Source: Ostrinia nubilalis (Eukaryota; Arthropoda; Insecta; Lepidoptera; Crambidae). Taken from it: a stretch of 64,000 nt of DNA. Below the pieces are notes generated by a model. The model was not told the DNA's origin. It was given only the letters and a program-made list of their open reading frames with translations, and did no database searches. The stretch covers positions 2,299,001-2,363,000 of the forward strand of contig NC_087111.1 in the NCBI RefSeq assembly GCF_963855985.1, in the 5' to 3' direction. Every line of letters begins with the position of its first letter. Positions within the stretch are counted from its first letter, which is position 1. The position numbers and the translations under genes were made by a program. Of this stretch, positions 55,161 through 64,000 are shown piece after piece.

Positions 55161-56706
55161 TAAGATAATGTGTTAATTATTCACTAAATTATAAATTGTT
55201 TATCGTTCTACCCAACAGTGTGTAGCACAGGTAACGCTCGTAGCACGTCACGCACTCTTGGGCTCGCTACGAAGGCTCTCCATAATTTATACCTAAAGAG
55301 CGTTTGGAGGCACTTCAAACATACTACATACTATGCCCATAATTTACCAAAAACACGGTGGGTTAACCCCATAGTGAAGTCCACTTAGCAAAATGTTGTG
55401 GCCCCCGACTGTTGAAAGCGAGTTGAAACGTCGGAAGGGTTTTACCTCTATGAAAGTATTTTGTTGTAAAATCCCGTTGCAGTGATAATTTATAAAAAAA
55501 ATATTATCATCATCAGATCATTTAGTCGCAAGTTACTCCAATTTATCAAAGGTAAATACAGGATTTGACCTATACTCCCCAGACCCGCTAGGGAAGTGTT
55601 ATGATCGTATATTTGTCACTAAGTCGCCCTTTGCGACATCCACGGAATTCACCTACTTTAAACTTCGAATGCTTCCTTTGTTTTTCTGATTAATTTCGTC
55701 TCGGGTCCAATGACAGTTTAATTTTCCCCCGGGACAAACGTGACCTTCACTGGTTGGGTTTTTATTGGCGGTCAAGCTGTAGATCCTGGCTACACAGGAG
55801 TTGCAGCGATGGGAACGAGAGGTGGGAATAGTCCCGTACACCTAGTAAAGACACATCAATATTTTGAGCAGTGGACTTACTGATTGGCTCTGTATTACTA
55901 TAACCACGATATCCATAATTCGGTTTTAATACCGGTCTACTTTTACCGCATGAAGGGACACGTAATGGCACGGAGTTACTCGTGAGTGATTTAATTTAAT
56001 ACCTTATTTGCTGTGATATTAAAACTACATTGAGCTTTTTGAAGTGTTCACAGATGAGTTAGTTCCCTCCGAGTAGGTACAAACATAAAATTTAATTATT
56101 TGTATGGGATTATTAGCTGAAAGGTTAAATGGGGCTGTCCGTAATTTGTGACAAATTAGTAGTAGACAAGTAGTACCTAGTAGATTCCGTTTGAAACAGC
56201 TTCAGGATCAGTAACCAATTTTACGATACCTTGTATAGTTTAGAAATAATCGAGTGAGATCACTTATCGTTTCCACCCTGTATAAATCGAAAGGTCACTG
56301 ACTGACTCACTCATCACGAAATCTCAGAAACTACAAGTGCTAGGAGTCTCAAATTTTACAAGGATTTTATAAAATTCCACCCCTAAGGGGGTAAAACGGG
56401 ATCCACGCGCAAGATGTAGCGGGCGGCCGCTAGTTACTTGACTAAAGTTTACAATTAGTGTCTCGTTTGCATTATAGAAACATGCTTGTGGTCTATCCAA
56501 CCCAAACCCTCCATTTACTTTAGAAAGGGTCGTGATTCTGCAGTGGAGATAAAATAATGACCAATTAATAAAGTTTTTTGCAGTTTTTAGTTTTGTATGG
56601 TAAAGCAACAGGGTACCTTTGCCCTGTACACCTCCCAAAGATCTGTAATTACATGCCACTGAAACAATGAAACTGGTAAAACGTAATAACTTTCACAAAA
56701 AACTTT
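55161..56706. other. Interval of repeat scraps between the two LINEs
   Basis: 55740-55835 is the inverted partner of the repeat at 20742 (TTCACTGGTTGGGTTTTTAT, GGCGGTCAAGCTGTAGATCC). 56290-56430 holds a (GACT)-containing Helitron-like piece (CACCCCTAAGGGGGTAAAAC). No gene supported; the 111-codon - strand frame at 56324 has no domain. Confidence 0.45.
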
Positions 56707-56815
56707 TTTTATCCACAACGAGCAAGCTCTTGGCCTGTATCTCACCTGATGGTAAGTGACGATCAGACCGAAGGTAGAAGCGAGCTTCACCCGGAATCCT
56801 CCAAGGAGGAATAAC
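56707..56815 (+). repeat. Dispersed CACCTGATGG repeat
   Basis: TTTTATCCACAACGAGCAAG, CTCACCTGATGGTAAGTGAC, GATCAGACCGAAGGTAGAAG, CACCCGGAATCCTCCAAGG. Matches 47676. Confidence 0.65.
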
Positions 56816-56947
56816 TAGTAAGTATTATGTAAATATTGTTTCATGAGATAATAATAAGACGAGACTTAATTTATTTATAGCTACAACTTAAAAAGTCAAG
56901 CATCTAACAAATTTCTAACATTTTATCGTAGATTCTGGTGGGCGGAT

Positions 56948-57143
56948 TAAAAAAAAAAACTCATTAAAACTCATTTATTTCTGTAAATAGGCTTAAAAAA
57001 AGCACTTTTGCACGTCCCAGTATTAACCCTACCACTGCTTCAGGACAATAAATGGGCCAGTGCTGAGAAGAAGCAGCGCAAGAAACTCAGTCACTATTGT
57101 CAGCCTCTTTTTCAAAGGTTTACATGCTTTAAAATGTACAAAG
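56948..57143 (-). other. LINE 3' UTR
   Basis: 196 bp following ORF2, rich in T on the element strand at its end. Shared pieces occur at 36731-36866 and 44552-44680, and a diverged form in the 3' UTR of the + strand LINE near 54980-55040. Probably the segment the reverse transcriptase recognises, since it is the part that recurs alone. Confidence 0.7.
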
Positions 57144-60044
57144 TTATAAATATTTATGCGAGCTAGGCAGTAACGTATCCCAAACATTTTTATCTTTTAA
57201 ATAATCATCGACTTTATAGTAGCCCTTTTTCATTAAGGTACTTTTAATATGTGCTTTGAATTTATGAATGGGTAGTTCTACAACAGTTTGTGGTAATTTA
57301 TTAAAGAATTTAATACATTTTCCCATAAATGAATTACCAATCTTATGCAATCTGAAATTTGGAACGGCAAGTTTATTTTTGTTTCTTGTATTAAAGTTAT
57401 GCAAATCGCTCTTTTTCGTGAATTGCTCTATATTTTTGCGGACATATAAAAGGTTTTCATAAATGAACTGTGAAGCTACTGTCAGTATGTTTATTTCCTT
57501 AAAAAAATCTTTCAAGGAAAATCGGGGTCCAAGGTTATAAATGGCCCGCACTGCTCTCTTCTGCAGAACAAACACAGTTTCAATGTCCGCGGCTGAGCCC
57601 CACAACAATATGCCGTATGACATTATACTATGAAAATAGCTAAAATATACTAGCCTTGCCGTTTCAATGTCAGTTAATTGCCTTATCTTTCTCACTGCAA
57701 AAGCAGCCGAACTGAGCCTTTTTGACAGAGTTTCAATATGAGGACCCCATTGAAGTTTAGCATCTAAAGTGATTCCCAGGAATGTTGTGGAATTTATGCT
57801 ATTTAATGGTTCATTCTTCACCATTAATTGCGTGGAAACCTGCCTCACATTAGGTAAGGTAAATTTAATGCACTTAGTTTTGTTTGCATTTAACAATAAG
57901 TTGTTAACAGTGAACCAATGTAGAACCTGTGAGAGTGTGTTATTAATATCGTCAAAATTTACTTTACCTCTATCAACTTTGAAAATGAGAGATGTGTCAT
58001 CAGCAAATAACACAATATCACACAGATCTTTTACAAAGTAAGGAAGGTCATTAATGTAAATAAGAAATAGCAAAGGTCCCAATATTGATCCCTGCGGCAC
58101 ACCCATAGTAAGAGGTGCTCCAGAAGACTCAGTTCCGTTAATACAAACTTTTTGTTTTCTGCCTGTTAGATACGAGTTCAGCAGATCAAGTGACTTATTC
58201 GAAACACCATAATGTCGCAATTTGTTTAGTAAGGTTTGGTGGTCTACACAATCAAACGCTTTTGAAAGATCACAGAAAATACCAACAGCGTCCTTTTTAC
58301 TCTCCCAAGCATCAAAGACGTGTTTCAATAGTGCTACCCCAGCGTCAGTAGTACTTCTACCTTTCGTAAAACCAAATTGCTTATTGTGTAATAATTTGTT
58401 AAAAATGAAGTGAGATAGAAGTTGGTGGAAAATAATTTTCTCGAAAATTTTGCTAAGTACTGGTAGAATAGAAATCGGTCGAAAATTAGAGGGGTCACAT
58501 TTGTCACCAGCCTTGAACAATGGAATTATTTTACTTAACTTCATTAAGCTAGGAAAGCAACCTTGATCAATACATGTATTAAAAATGAATGCAAGGTGAG
58601 GAGCTATGGTGTCAATAATTGTTCCAATTATACTGACGGAGATTCCCCAAAGGTCCTCAGTTTTTTTCATATTTAATTCTCTAAAGGTTTTAATTATTGT
58701 ATTACAATCTATATGCCTGAACTGGAGCAGACACTGGCACTCGGTGACATTAGATTTTAAAAGAGACTCTGCAAGAACTGGTGATGAATTCAGTTCTTTA
58801 GTTGTTTCAGACGCAATATTGGAGAAGAATGTCTCAAATGTGGTTGCAACTTCTGTATCGGAATTTATAATTTCGTTTCCGATTTTCAGTGAAAAAGTGT
58901 TATCCTTCGATTTATTTTTACATGTTTGTTTATTTATTATGTTCCACGTAGCCTTAGCTTTATTATTAGAATTTAAAATCATGTTTCGAAGATGATTTGA
59001 TTTAGCAGCCAAACAAACCTTTTTAAATATTTTTGAGTAATTTTTAACATATTCTATAACACTCAGATCTTGCGTATCGGCTTTAAGACTATATAATTCA
59101 TACATTTTATTTCTACTCTTGTGAATGCCAGTTGTAGCCCAGTCATCAAATTTACATTTAACAGAATTTATTCGGATCTTTTTCTGTGGGAATGTGGTTT
59201 TGAATTCCTCACTCACAACACTGAATAGATCCTCATAAATTTGATCGACATTATTGTCATCTAATATAAGTTTATCAATACCATCACAAATATTTTTCTT
59301 AAATTTGTCAATTCGGTTAGTTGTTATTGGCCTACAAACAACATCCACTGTACTAGGGACATGATGGTGTTCAAATGTGGCCAATTGTCCACTATGATCT
59401 GAACTAAGGGAATTAATTATTGATTTACTTTGAGTATCACAGTTACAAAAAATGTTATCTAAGCAAGTAGCTGATGTTGGAGTGATTCTAGTAGGCTCAT
59501 TGAAAAGATGTGATAAATTAAAAGATTTAAAAAGGTTTAAGAATCTTATTTTATATTGAGTATTATCTAATAAATCTATATTAAAATCTCCACATACAAC
59601 TACTCTCTTATTTGATTTAAATACCTTTTTTAAGACCTCCTCCATAGTGGATTCGAATAATTGGTAATTTGCAGATGGGGGCTTGTACACACTTACAATT
59701 ATATACTGCTCTAGCTCTGCACACGCAAGTTCTATAGTTCGTTCGACTGAGAGTGAGACAATGTCTTTTCTTTCCTTGTATTTAAATTGATTATTTAATA
59801 ATATGAGTGACCCCCCTCTAATAGCAGACTCCCTGGTGAACGAACTACAAACTTTATAATTTCCTATATGAAACATCAATTCATAATTTTTAAGCCAATG
59901 TTCGGTTAAACATAATACATGAACATCGTATTTTTTTAAAAACAATTCTTGTTCTAATTCTTTGCCAGCCAGGCCTTGTAAATTTTGATGAACAATAATA
60001 AATCCTTTAATAGACCTGTCTGTTGTCGTCCCTCTCAGTTTAAA
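57144..60044 (-). CDS. LINE ORF2: APE endonuclease + reverse transcriptase
   Basis: About 964 residues, entered from ORF1 by a -1 shift at 60038-60044. The first ~230 residues form an APE-type endonuclease that nicks target DNA: VHQNLQGLAGK (Asn), LCLTEHWL (catalytic Glu), VSVYKPP, VVVCGDFNID (Asp/Asn), TCLDNIF and SSDHSG (Asp-His). The reverse transcriptase follows: FRPISILPVLSKIFEKII, GFTKGRSTTDAG, FCDLSKAFDCVDH (Asp), GVPQGSILGPLLF, VLFADDTSLIF (FADD at 57996-58007) and thumb FLGITLDAKLQWG, ending TLLPSSHKYL and a stop at 57144. The first in-frame Met lies after the T-E-H-W motif, so ordinary initiation would lose the active-site Asn and Glu. No stops or missing catalytic residues. Acts on its own transcript by target-primed reverse transcription. 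Confidence 0.9.
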   Translation of the reverse strand, partial: FKLRGTTTDRSIKGFIIVHQNLQGLAGKELEQELFLKKYDVHVLCLTEHWLKNYELMFHIGNYKVCSSFTRESAIRGGSLILLNNQFKYKERKDIVSLSVERTIELACAELEQYIIVSVYKPPSANYQLFESTMEEVLKKVFKSNKRVVVCGDFNIDLLDNTQYKIRFLNLFKSFNLSHLFNEPTRITPTSATCLDNIFCNCDTQSKSIINSLSSDHSGQLATFEHHHVPSTVDVVCRPITTNRIDKFKKNICDGIDKLILDDNNVDQIYEDLFSVVSEEFKTTFPQKKIRINSVKCKFDDWATTGIHKSRNKMYELYSLKADTQDLSVIEYVKNYSKIFKKVCLAAKSNHLRNMILNSNNKAKATWNIINKQTCKNKSKDNTFSLKIGNEIINSDTEVATTFETFFSNIASETTKELNSSPVLAESLLKSNVTECQCLLQFRHIDCNTIIKTFRELNMKKTEDLWGISVSIIGTIIDTIAPHLAFIFNTCIDQGCFPSLMKLSKIIPLFKAGDKCDPSNFRPISILPVLSKIFEKIIFHQLLSHFIFNKLLHNKQFGFTKGRSTTDAGVALLKHVFDAWESKKDAVGIFCDLSKAFDCVDHQTLLNKLRHYGVSNKSLDLLNSYLTGRKQKVCINGTESSGAPLTMGVPQGSILGPLLFLIYINDLPYFVKDLCDIVLFADDTSLIFKVDRGKVNFDDINNTLSQVLHWFTVNNLLLNANKTKCIKFTLPNVRQVSTQLMVKNEPLNSINSTTFLGITLDAKLQWGPHIETLSKRLSSAAFAVRKIRQLTDIETARLVYFSYFHSIMSYGILLWGSAADIETVFVLQKRAVRAIYNLGPRFSLKDFFKEINILTVASQFIYENLLYVRKNIEQFTKKSDLHNFNTRNKNKLAVPNFRLHKIGNSFMGKCIKFFNKLPQTVVELPIHKFKAHIKSTLMKKGYYKVDDYLKDKNVWDTLLPSSHKYL

Positions 60045-61537
60045 TCAGAGGTCGTCACAGAAATATTAGTATTAGTATTTCTACTAATAATATCAAAAGT
60101 GGAATTTACTTGTTTTGTGTTAATAACACAGTTAATATTATAAGCTAACAATGTAGCAAGTTTTAATTTTATGCTTTGAGGCAGGTGTAAAGAGCTGCCT
60201 GTCATTATGAACTTATTATTAATAAATTTATTAGTGTCAAAATAGATAAATTTGTCGCTATGACGAACAGTCAAATTAAATAATAAAGTATTCAGTAAGT
60301 GAATACTTTCATTAGTTTCAGAGGAGCCATTTTTACAGTATGGCAGGGCACACATAATTATTTTATGAATATTAAGGCTGGCCAGCATGGAAAAATTATG
60401 TAGAATATTTTTCCTATTTATATTCTGACTGTTTCCTAACATTATAACTAAAACAGAATTACTGTGTAATTGTTTACTATTTTTTATGCCATTCATTAAT
60501 TGACAATAAGATGCGTCTGGCATACAGTTATTTATTATTTTACAATCTAATTTTTTATTTAATATGGGGCCATAACCAACTCCTAGCCTATCTGAGAACA
60601 ACACTACATTGCTTGATTTATGTACATTCAACAGTCCCGTTTTTGAAGACATTGAAGGCCGCAAGCCGCCATCAGTTTGTTGCTGACTTTGCATTGTTAT
60701 GTTTGGCAGAGATTTAAAATCCGTAGTAGGATTGCCTATATCTAAGAGATTGTTTGCTGCCAGGATATGTTCGTTAATTTGTTCCCTGGCTGAATTATAT
60801 TTAGCTGTTATGGATGCAAGCGAGTCATGCAAGTTTGTGATTTCAGCCTGCAACCTTTCAACGTCCAAGTTATGAGTGGACCTACTCTCTACTAGTTTAC
60901 TGTGGTAAATTTCTAGACTGTCAACCAAATCTAGATTCTTTTTCCTTAACAGAATACTTTTGTGAAACTGTTCTTGCCCTTTTATTAATTTTTTTGTTTT
61001 AGAAATAAACCTATTAATTTTAACATACTTTTTTAATTTATTTCTACTAGAAAAAGTCAATGGCCGACTAACGTTCTCAAATGATTTAGTGTCGCAAGAT
61101 ACATTTAAGTCTGGTAGCACTGCACGTCCACCAGGACTCCCAATTAGCTCTTCGTATAAGTTCAGAGTGTGTGTGAACTCCTGCTGCTTTCGTTCCTCTT
61201 CGAAGTGCAGTATGGTCTTATTGGCGTCCCTCAGTTCAGCTTCTAACTCATTGTTGCGCATCAAGGTCTGCTCAAAGATATTGCTGCACTGGTCGAAGGT
61301 ACTGATTGTATGCAGTAGTTCATCACGGTGCTCGGTTACCTCCTGGAGACGGACATGCAGTTCTGCCAATTCTTGTTTTAGTTCTGTATTCTTTCTTATT
61401 GTATGAGTAATTTCCTCCTCGCTCTCCTCTCTTTCCCTAATGAGTTGGTTACAGCTTTCTTGACTCTGTTTCAGTTCCTCGAGTGCCCGCCTAAGTTTCA
61501 GCTCAATGGCTTGTGCCGCTGCTCTGCGTGTGAGCAT
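60035..61537 (-). CDS. LINE ORF1: coiled coil plus SGNH/esterase-like domain
   Basis: 500 residues from ATG (61537) to TGA (60035-60037). Residues ~10-125 are a long charged coiled coil (ELKLRRALEELKQSQ, ELEAELRDANKTILHFEEE), the usual ORF1 multimerisation region. A basic stretch follows at ~164-205, then a second coiled coil at ~205-262. Residues ~305-470 read like an SGNH/GDSL hydrolase fold, known from ORF1 of CR1/L2 LINEs: NVVLFSDRLG (block I position), VLVIMLGNSQNI (block III), KIIMCALPYCK, and SSLHLPQSIKLKLATLL (block V, His 451). The block I Ser appears replaced (S-D-R instead of G-D-S), so esterase activity is doubtful. It overlaps the ORF2 frame only at the slippery site. Expected to bind element RNA in the ribonucleoprotein. 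Confidence 0.8.
   Translation of the reverse strand: MLTRRAAAQAIELKLRRALEELKQSQESCNQLIREREESEEEITHTIRKNTELKQELAELHVRLQEVTEHRDELLHTISTFDQCSNIFEQTLMRNNELEAELRDANKTILHFEEERKQQEFTHTLNLYEELIGSPGGRAVLPDLNVSCDTKSFENVSRPLTFSSRNKLKKYVKINRFISKTKKLIKGQEQFHKSILLRKKNLDLVDSLEIYHSKLVESRSTHNLDVERLQAEITNLHDSLASITAKYNSAREQINEHILAANNLLDIGNPTTDFKSLPNITMQSQQQTDGGLRPSMSSKTGLLNVHKSSNVVLFSDRLGVGYGPILNKKLDCKIINNCMPDASYCQLMNGIKNSKQLHSNSVLVIMLGNSQNINRKNILHNFSMLASLNIHKIIMCALPYCKNGSSETNESIHLLNTLLFNLTVRHSDKFIYFDTNKFINNKFIMTGSSLHLPQSIKLKLATLLAYNINCVINTKQVNSTFDIISRNTNTNISVTTSDLN
60038..60044 (-). promoter_or_regulatory. -1 ribosomal frameshift heptamer T TTA AAC
   Basis: On the - strand ORF1 ends GAT TTA AAC TGA. The heptamer T-TTA-AAC is in the correct X-XXY-YYZ phase and sits directly before the stop. 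After a -1 slip, reading continues CTG AGA GGG ACG and stays open for the whole of ORF2. The -1 frame has a TGA just upstream, so the two ORFs overlap only here. Downstream I see only a weak candidate stem (CAGGTC with GGCCTG, 6 bp, about 40-base loop). Confidence 0.75.
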
Positions 61538-62750
61538 GTTGAATGTGGTTTTTGTCTGAAATTATCCAAAGGAAGTGTATAGCGGATATTTATGCAAAAT
61601 AGGGGGTACGAGTTATAAGTTATTATTTGAATTTTTAAACTTTATTTCTAATCTAATTCCACATAATTTAACTCTCATGAAATCCTTTTTATAATTATTA
61701 TTATTCAAATAAGCAATATTGAATACTTTACTCTTTTTTTTTCTGCGGGTAATATTTTTAGTTCTCAACAAGGATTAAAACTACATTTTACTATTAACAA
61801 TTTACACAATCAAACAAACAAAAGATGTGTGAGGTGTCAAAAGGTATATTGTTGAGTGTGTTGAGTAAGTTTGTCTGCGGCCAAGGTGTTGTTATCTTCA
61901 ACTTTACTTCCACTTATTGTCAAGTAAAGAGAGGCACAACAGAGCCGAATCGTAATGAATTGTGAAGAATCTCACTTTCGTGAGGTTTGTGGAGTGTTTT
62001 GTTGTACTGTTTGATTGCAATTTATTTCCCATAAAGAAAGTGACAAAGCAATGTTAATTGATTGAAAACCACAAAAACATAACCTCCAACAGATTGCAAC
62101 ACTAATTATTTTGAAATGTTAAATTAATATTTTAACTATTTACGCCTATAAGTAAACAGTATTTTTGAAAACAGTACTCCCCTGGTTTTAACGGTGGCTC
62201 CGGTTAAATTTTGTACGTTGTCGTAGCTGTCAATTTGGTCGCCGATTTTATCTCCTTATAACTATGTGTTTACACAAAGTCCAGTTTTGCAAACACTTGT
62301 ACACGATATTTACACATTTATATCACTAATTAAGTGTATTTTGATACATTATTACGGCTATTTATCTAATTAACTTAAAATTAATCTAACAGCTGATCTA
62401 TGTACGTCTGACAGGCAGGGCTGCCAGACGAAACAAAAAGAAAGATTTTCCGCCCACGTTGTTATTATGGCAATTTAATACAGAAACTATAATAAAAATC
62501 AGAACCCACATTAACACACTAATCACTCACGGCTAATGGCGGGGAGGCTGTGGTGGTCCTCCCCCCTCCCCCTATAAATAGGGTTGGCAGTGATGTGCTG
62601 TCAACATGTCAGCGTGCCAGTAATTGGCCAGTTGACACCACCGTTACGTTGACATGCTTTTTATGAGCTGTCAAAATGTGTTACCTACATGTTTATGGAA
62701 ATATAAATACACCCACTGACTAATTGTACCTGTAAATCTAGTATTTAATC
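61538..62750. other. 5' UTR/upstream of the LINE, limits unknown
   Basis: On the - strand, AAAACCACATTCAAC precedes the ORF1 ATG. Further upstream a non-AT-rich segment at 62180-62260 (GGCGACCAAATTGACAGC, CAACGTACAAAATTTAACCG) may be part of the element's 5' UTR. 62530-62600 is a GC-richer stretch of unknown nature (GGCGGGGAGGCTGTGGTGG). No frames. Confidence 0.4.
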
Positions 62751-62971
62751 CTACTAATATTATAAATGCGAAAGTAACTCTGTCTGTCTGTCTCTCTTTC
62801 ACGCCTAAACCACTGAACCGATTTTGATGAAATTTGGCATAGAGATAGTTTGAGTCCTGGGAAAGGACAAAGGATAGTTTTTATCCCGGTTTTTGAAACA
62901 GGAACGCGAATGATAAAATTTTTCTGTGACAGACAAATTGCACGCGGGTGAAGCCGCGGGCGGAAAGCTAA
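62751..62971 (+). mobile_element. Lep1-like Helitron repeat
   Basis: CTACTAATATTATAAATGCG, (TCTG)n, CGCCTAAACCACTGAACCGA, TTTTTATCCCGGTTTTTGAA, CCGCGGGCGGAAAGCTA. Very close to the 26373 copy. Confidence 0.65.
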
Positions 62972-63644
62972 TTTAAAATATTTTTAAAGCTAAATTGACG
63001 AGAACATTTTGAAAAGACAATATCACTTTAGCTTAAAGGTGTTATACAGACATTAAGTTGTCGAGACGTGATATCGTTTATTTATATTGGAAAGTAGTCC
63101 TTGTTTTTCTCAAATGCTTTAGACGATTCTCAAAAGGATGATTCTTGCAAGATTAAAGTAAAGAATACTGGCTGTCCGAAAAAAATTAACATTAAGATGC
63201 CTACATATCTATACTTATGTGTACAACCCTTACACCAACCATTGTTCTCAACTTAATACTATAATTACCTACCCATTATTTCAATAATTTTCTGAATTCC
63301 TTCTCCGTATATGCCTCTAAATACGTTTAATTAACAATAATCTCATGAAAAACTACACCCTAGAAATGTATTATCAAAATAATTACAGGTTCGTAGCAAC
63401 CCTAGTTACAAACTTACATACCACAAGCTACGAGCGGCTACGACCGACCACTACGACCGCAGACGTGCTACGAGTTTTGTTGTTTATCCGAAAACGCTGC
63501 TGCGATCTTTTATGGTTAGACAAAGTAACATTCGATATAGATTTCGAAGGACTATTTGGTCTCTAGACTCTAGACAAAGAAACATTCGATATAGATTTTG
63601 ATGGTAATATGAACTTATCCGTAACGTCAATATTTATGCCTCAC
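62972..63644. other. AT-rich interval with small direct repeat
   Basis: GACAAAG-AACATTCGATATAG occurs at 63520-63543 and again at 63575-63597, followed by similar TTTCGAAGG/TTTTGATGG. 63420-63470 is rich in CTACGA words. No coding support. Confidence 0.4.
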
Positions 63645-63897
63645 CACCTTTGAGCTTTGACCTTTGACTATGACGATGACCGTGTTTTTGGCGTTTGTCA
63701 AGGTATGGGGTGAGATGGTGCAACCCAGCCTAAGTTATTATAACAGAAGAGCAGTATCATTTAACACAAGTTTTACAAATTTAAAAGGCTACCTTTTCTT
63801 TTTTATTTTTTACTGCATTTTGACGTTCTTAAGTGCCATTTGTGGTCTAAACTGAATAAATATTTTTGATTTTGATATTTGATTTTGATTTAAAAAA
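63645..63897 (+). mobile_element. MITE piece plus retroposon 3' end with GATTTT tail
   Basis: 63645-63735 matches the GTTCACCA-type hairpin at 51957 (GCGTTTGTCAAGG, GATGGTGCAACCCAGCCTAA). 63800-63897 reads TTCTTAAGTGCCATTTGTGG, TCTAAACTGAATAAATATTT, TTGATTTTGATATTTGATTT: an AATAAA signal followed by GATTTT-type repeats, a common LINE/SINE end in Lepidoptera. Confidence 0.5.
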
Positions 63898-64000
63898 AAG
63901 ACAATCTATAAATAAATAATTATGAAGTTTTTTTTGTATAATTTTTCGTGTTGCCCAAAGTTTGACTGGATATTAATGTCCTTTGTTATTAAATCCACCT

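Larger units (their letters stand above)
56948..61560 (-). mobile_element. CR1/L2-like LINE, coding regions intact
   Basis: In element orientation: a 5' UTR of unknown length (beyond 61537), ORF1 (61537-60035), a -1 frameshift site, ORF2 (60044-57144) and a 3' UTR to about 56948. The 3' UTR contains CTGAGTTTCTTGCGCTGCTT, CTTCTCAGCACTGGCCCA, and ends near AATAAATGAGTTTTAATGAG then a T11 run. Neither ORF has a stop or frameshift, and the endonuclease and reverse transcriptase motifs are all present, so the copy looks recent and possibly functional. I could not find a target-site duplication or the 5' end. Confidence 0.85.

Noticed and set aside
59943..59945. TTG as start of the - strand ORF2
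   Set aside because: The open frame continues upstream through VHQNLQGLAGKE to the frameshift site at 60038-60044, and includes needed endonuclease residues.
60511..61406. Frames of 68-105 codons on + opposite ORF1
   Set aside because: Antisense shadows of the LINE ORF1.

Overview
This window looks like nuclear DNA of a lepidopteran insect (moth or butterfly). It is AT-rich, has almost no long host reading frames, and is packed with repeat types typical of Lepidoptera: RTE-type LINE ends, CR1/L2-like LINEs, tRNA-derived SINEs, Lep1-like Helitron repeats with (GTCT)n runs, and many hairpin MITEs. The species call is inference from repeat content; no marker gene settles it.

The only host gene I can support is the 3' end of a biogenic-amine G-protein-coupled receptor on the + strand (exons 1727-1894 and 2517-2691, joined in matching phase). 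It resembles an insect D1-like dopamine receptor (Dop1R1 type), with beta-octopamine receptors as the alternative. Its last codons, stop and early 3' UTR lie in a 138-bp unit repeated in tandem downstream. From about 3 kb to 52 kb I find no convincing host exon. That stretch holds about 30 fragments of two RTE subfamilies (RTE-A with (ATG)n-type tails, RTE-B with (CGAA)n-type tails), at least nine hairpin MITE groups, a piggyBac-like non-autonomous element (12198-13133), a 335-bp foldback (35278-35612), a GC-rich island (34360-34815) and a 1.92-kb palindrome with arms of about 868 bp (37103-39025).

The right end is dominated by two related non-LTR retrotransposons. The + strand copy (about 52120-55160) is 5'-truncated and keeps an open reverse transcriptase. 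The - strand copy (56948 to beyond 61537) looks full length in its coding parts: ORF1 (coiled coil plus SGNH/esterase-like domain) and ORF2 (APE endonuclease plus reverse transcriptase). The ORF2 frame joins ORF1 through a canonical -1 frameshift heptamer, T TTA AAC, directly before the ORF1 stop. ORF2 has no AUG before its endonuclease active-site residues, so the element appears to make an ORF1-ORF2 fusion by programmed -1 ribosomal frameshifting.

Repeat borders were placed by eye and are good to a few bases where a target-site duplication is stated, otherwise to about 10-30 bases. No alignments or database searches were run.
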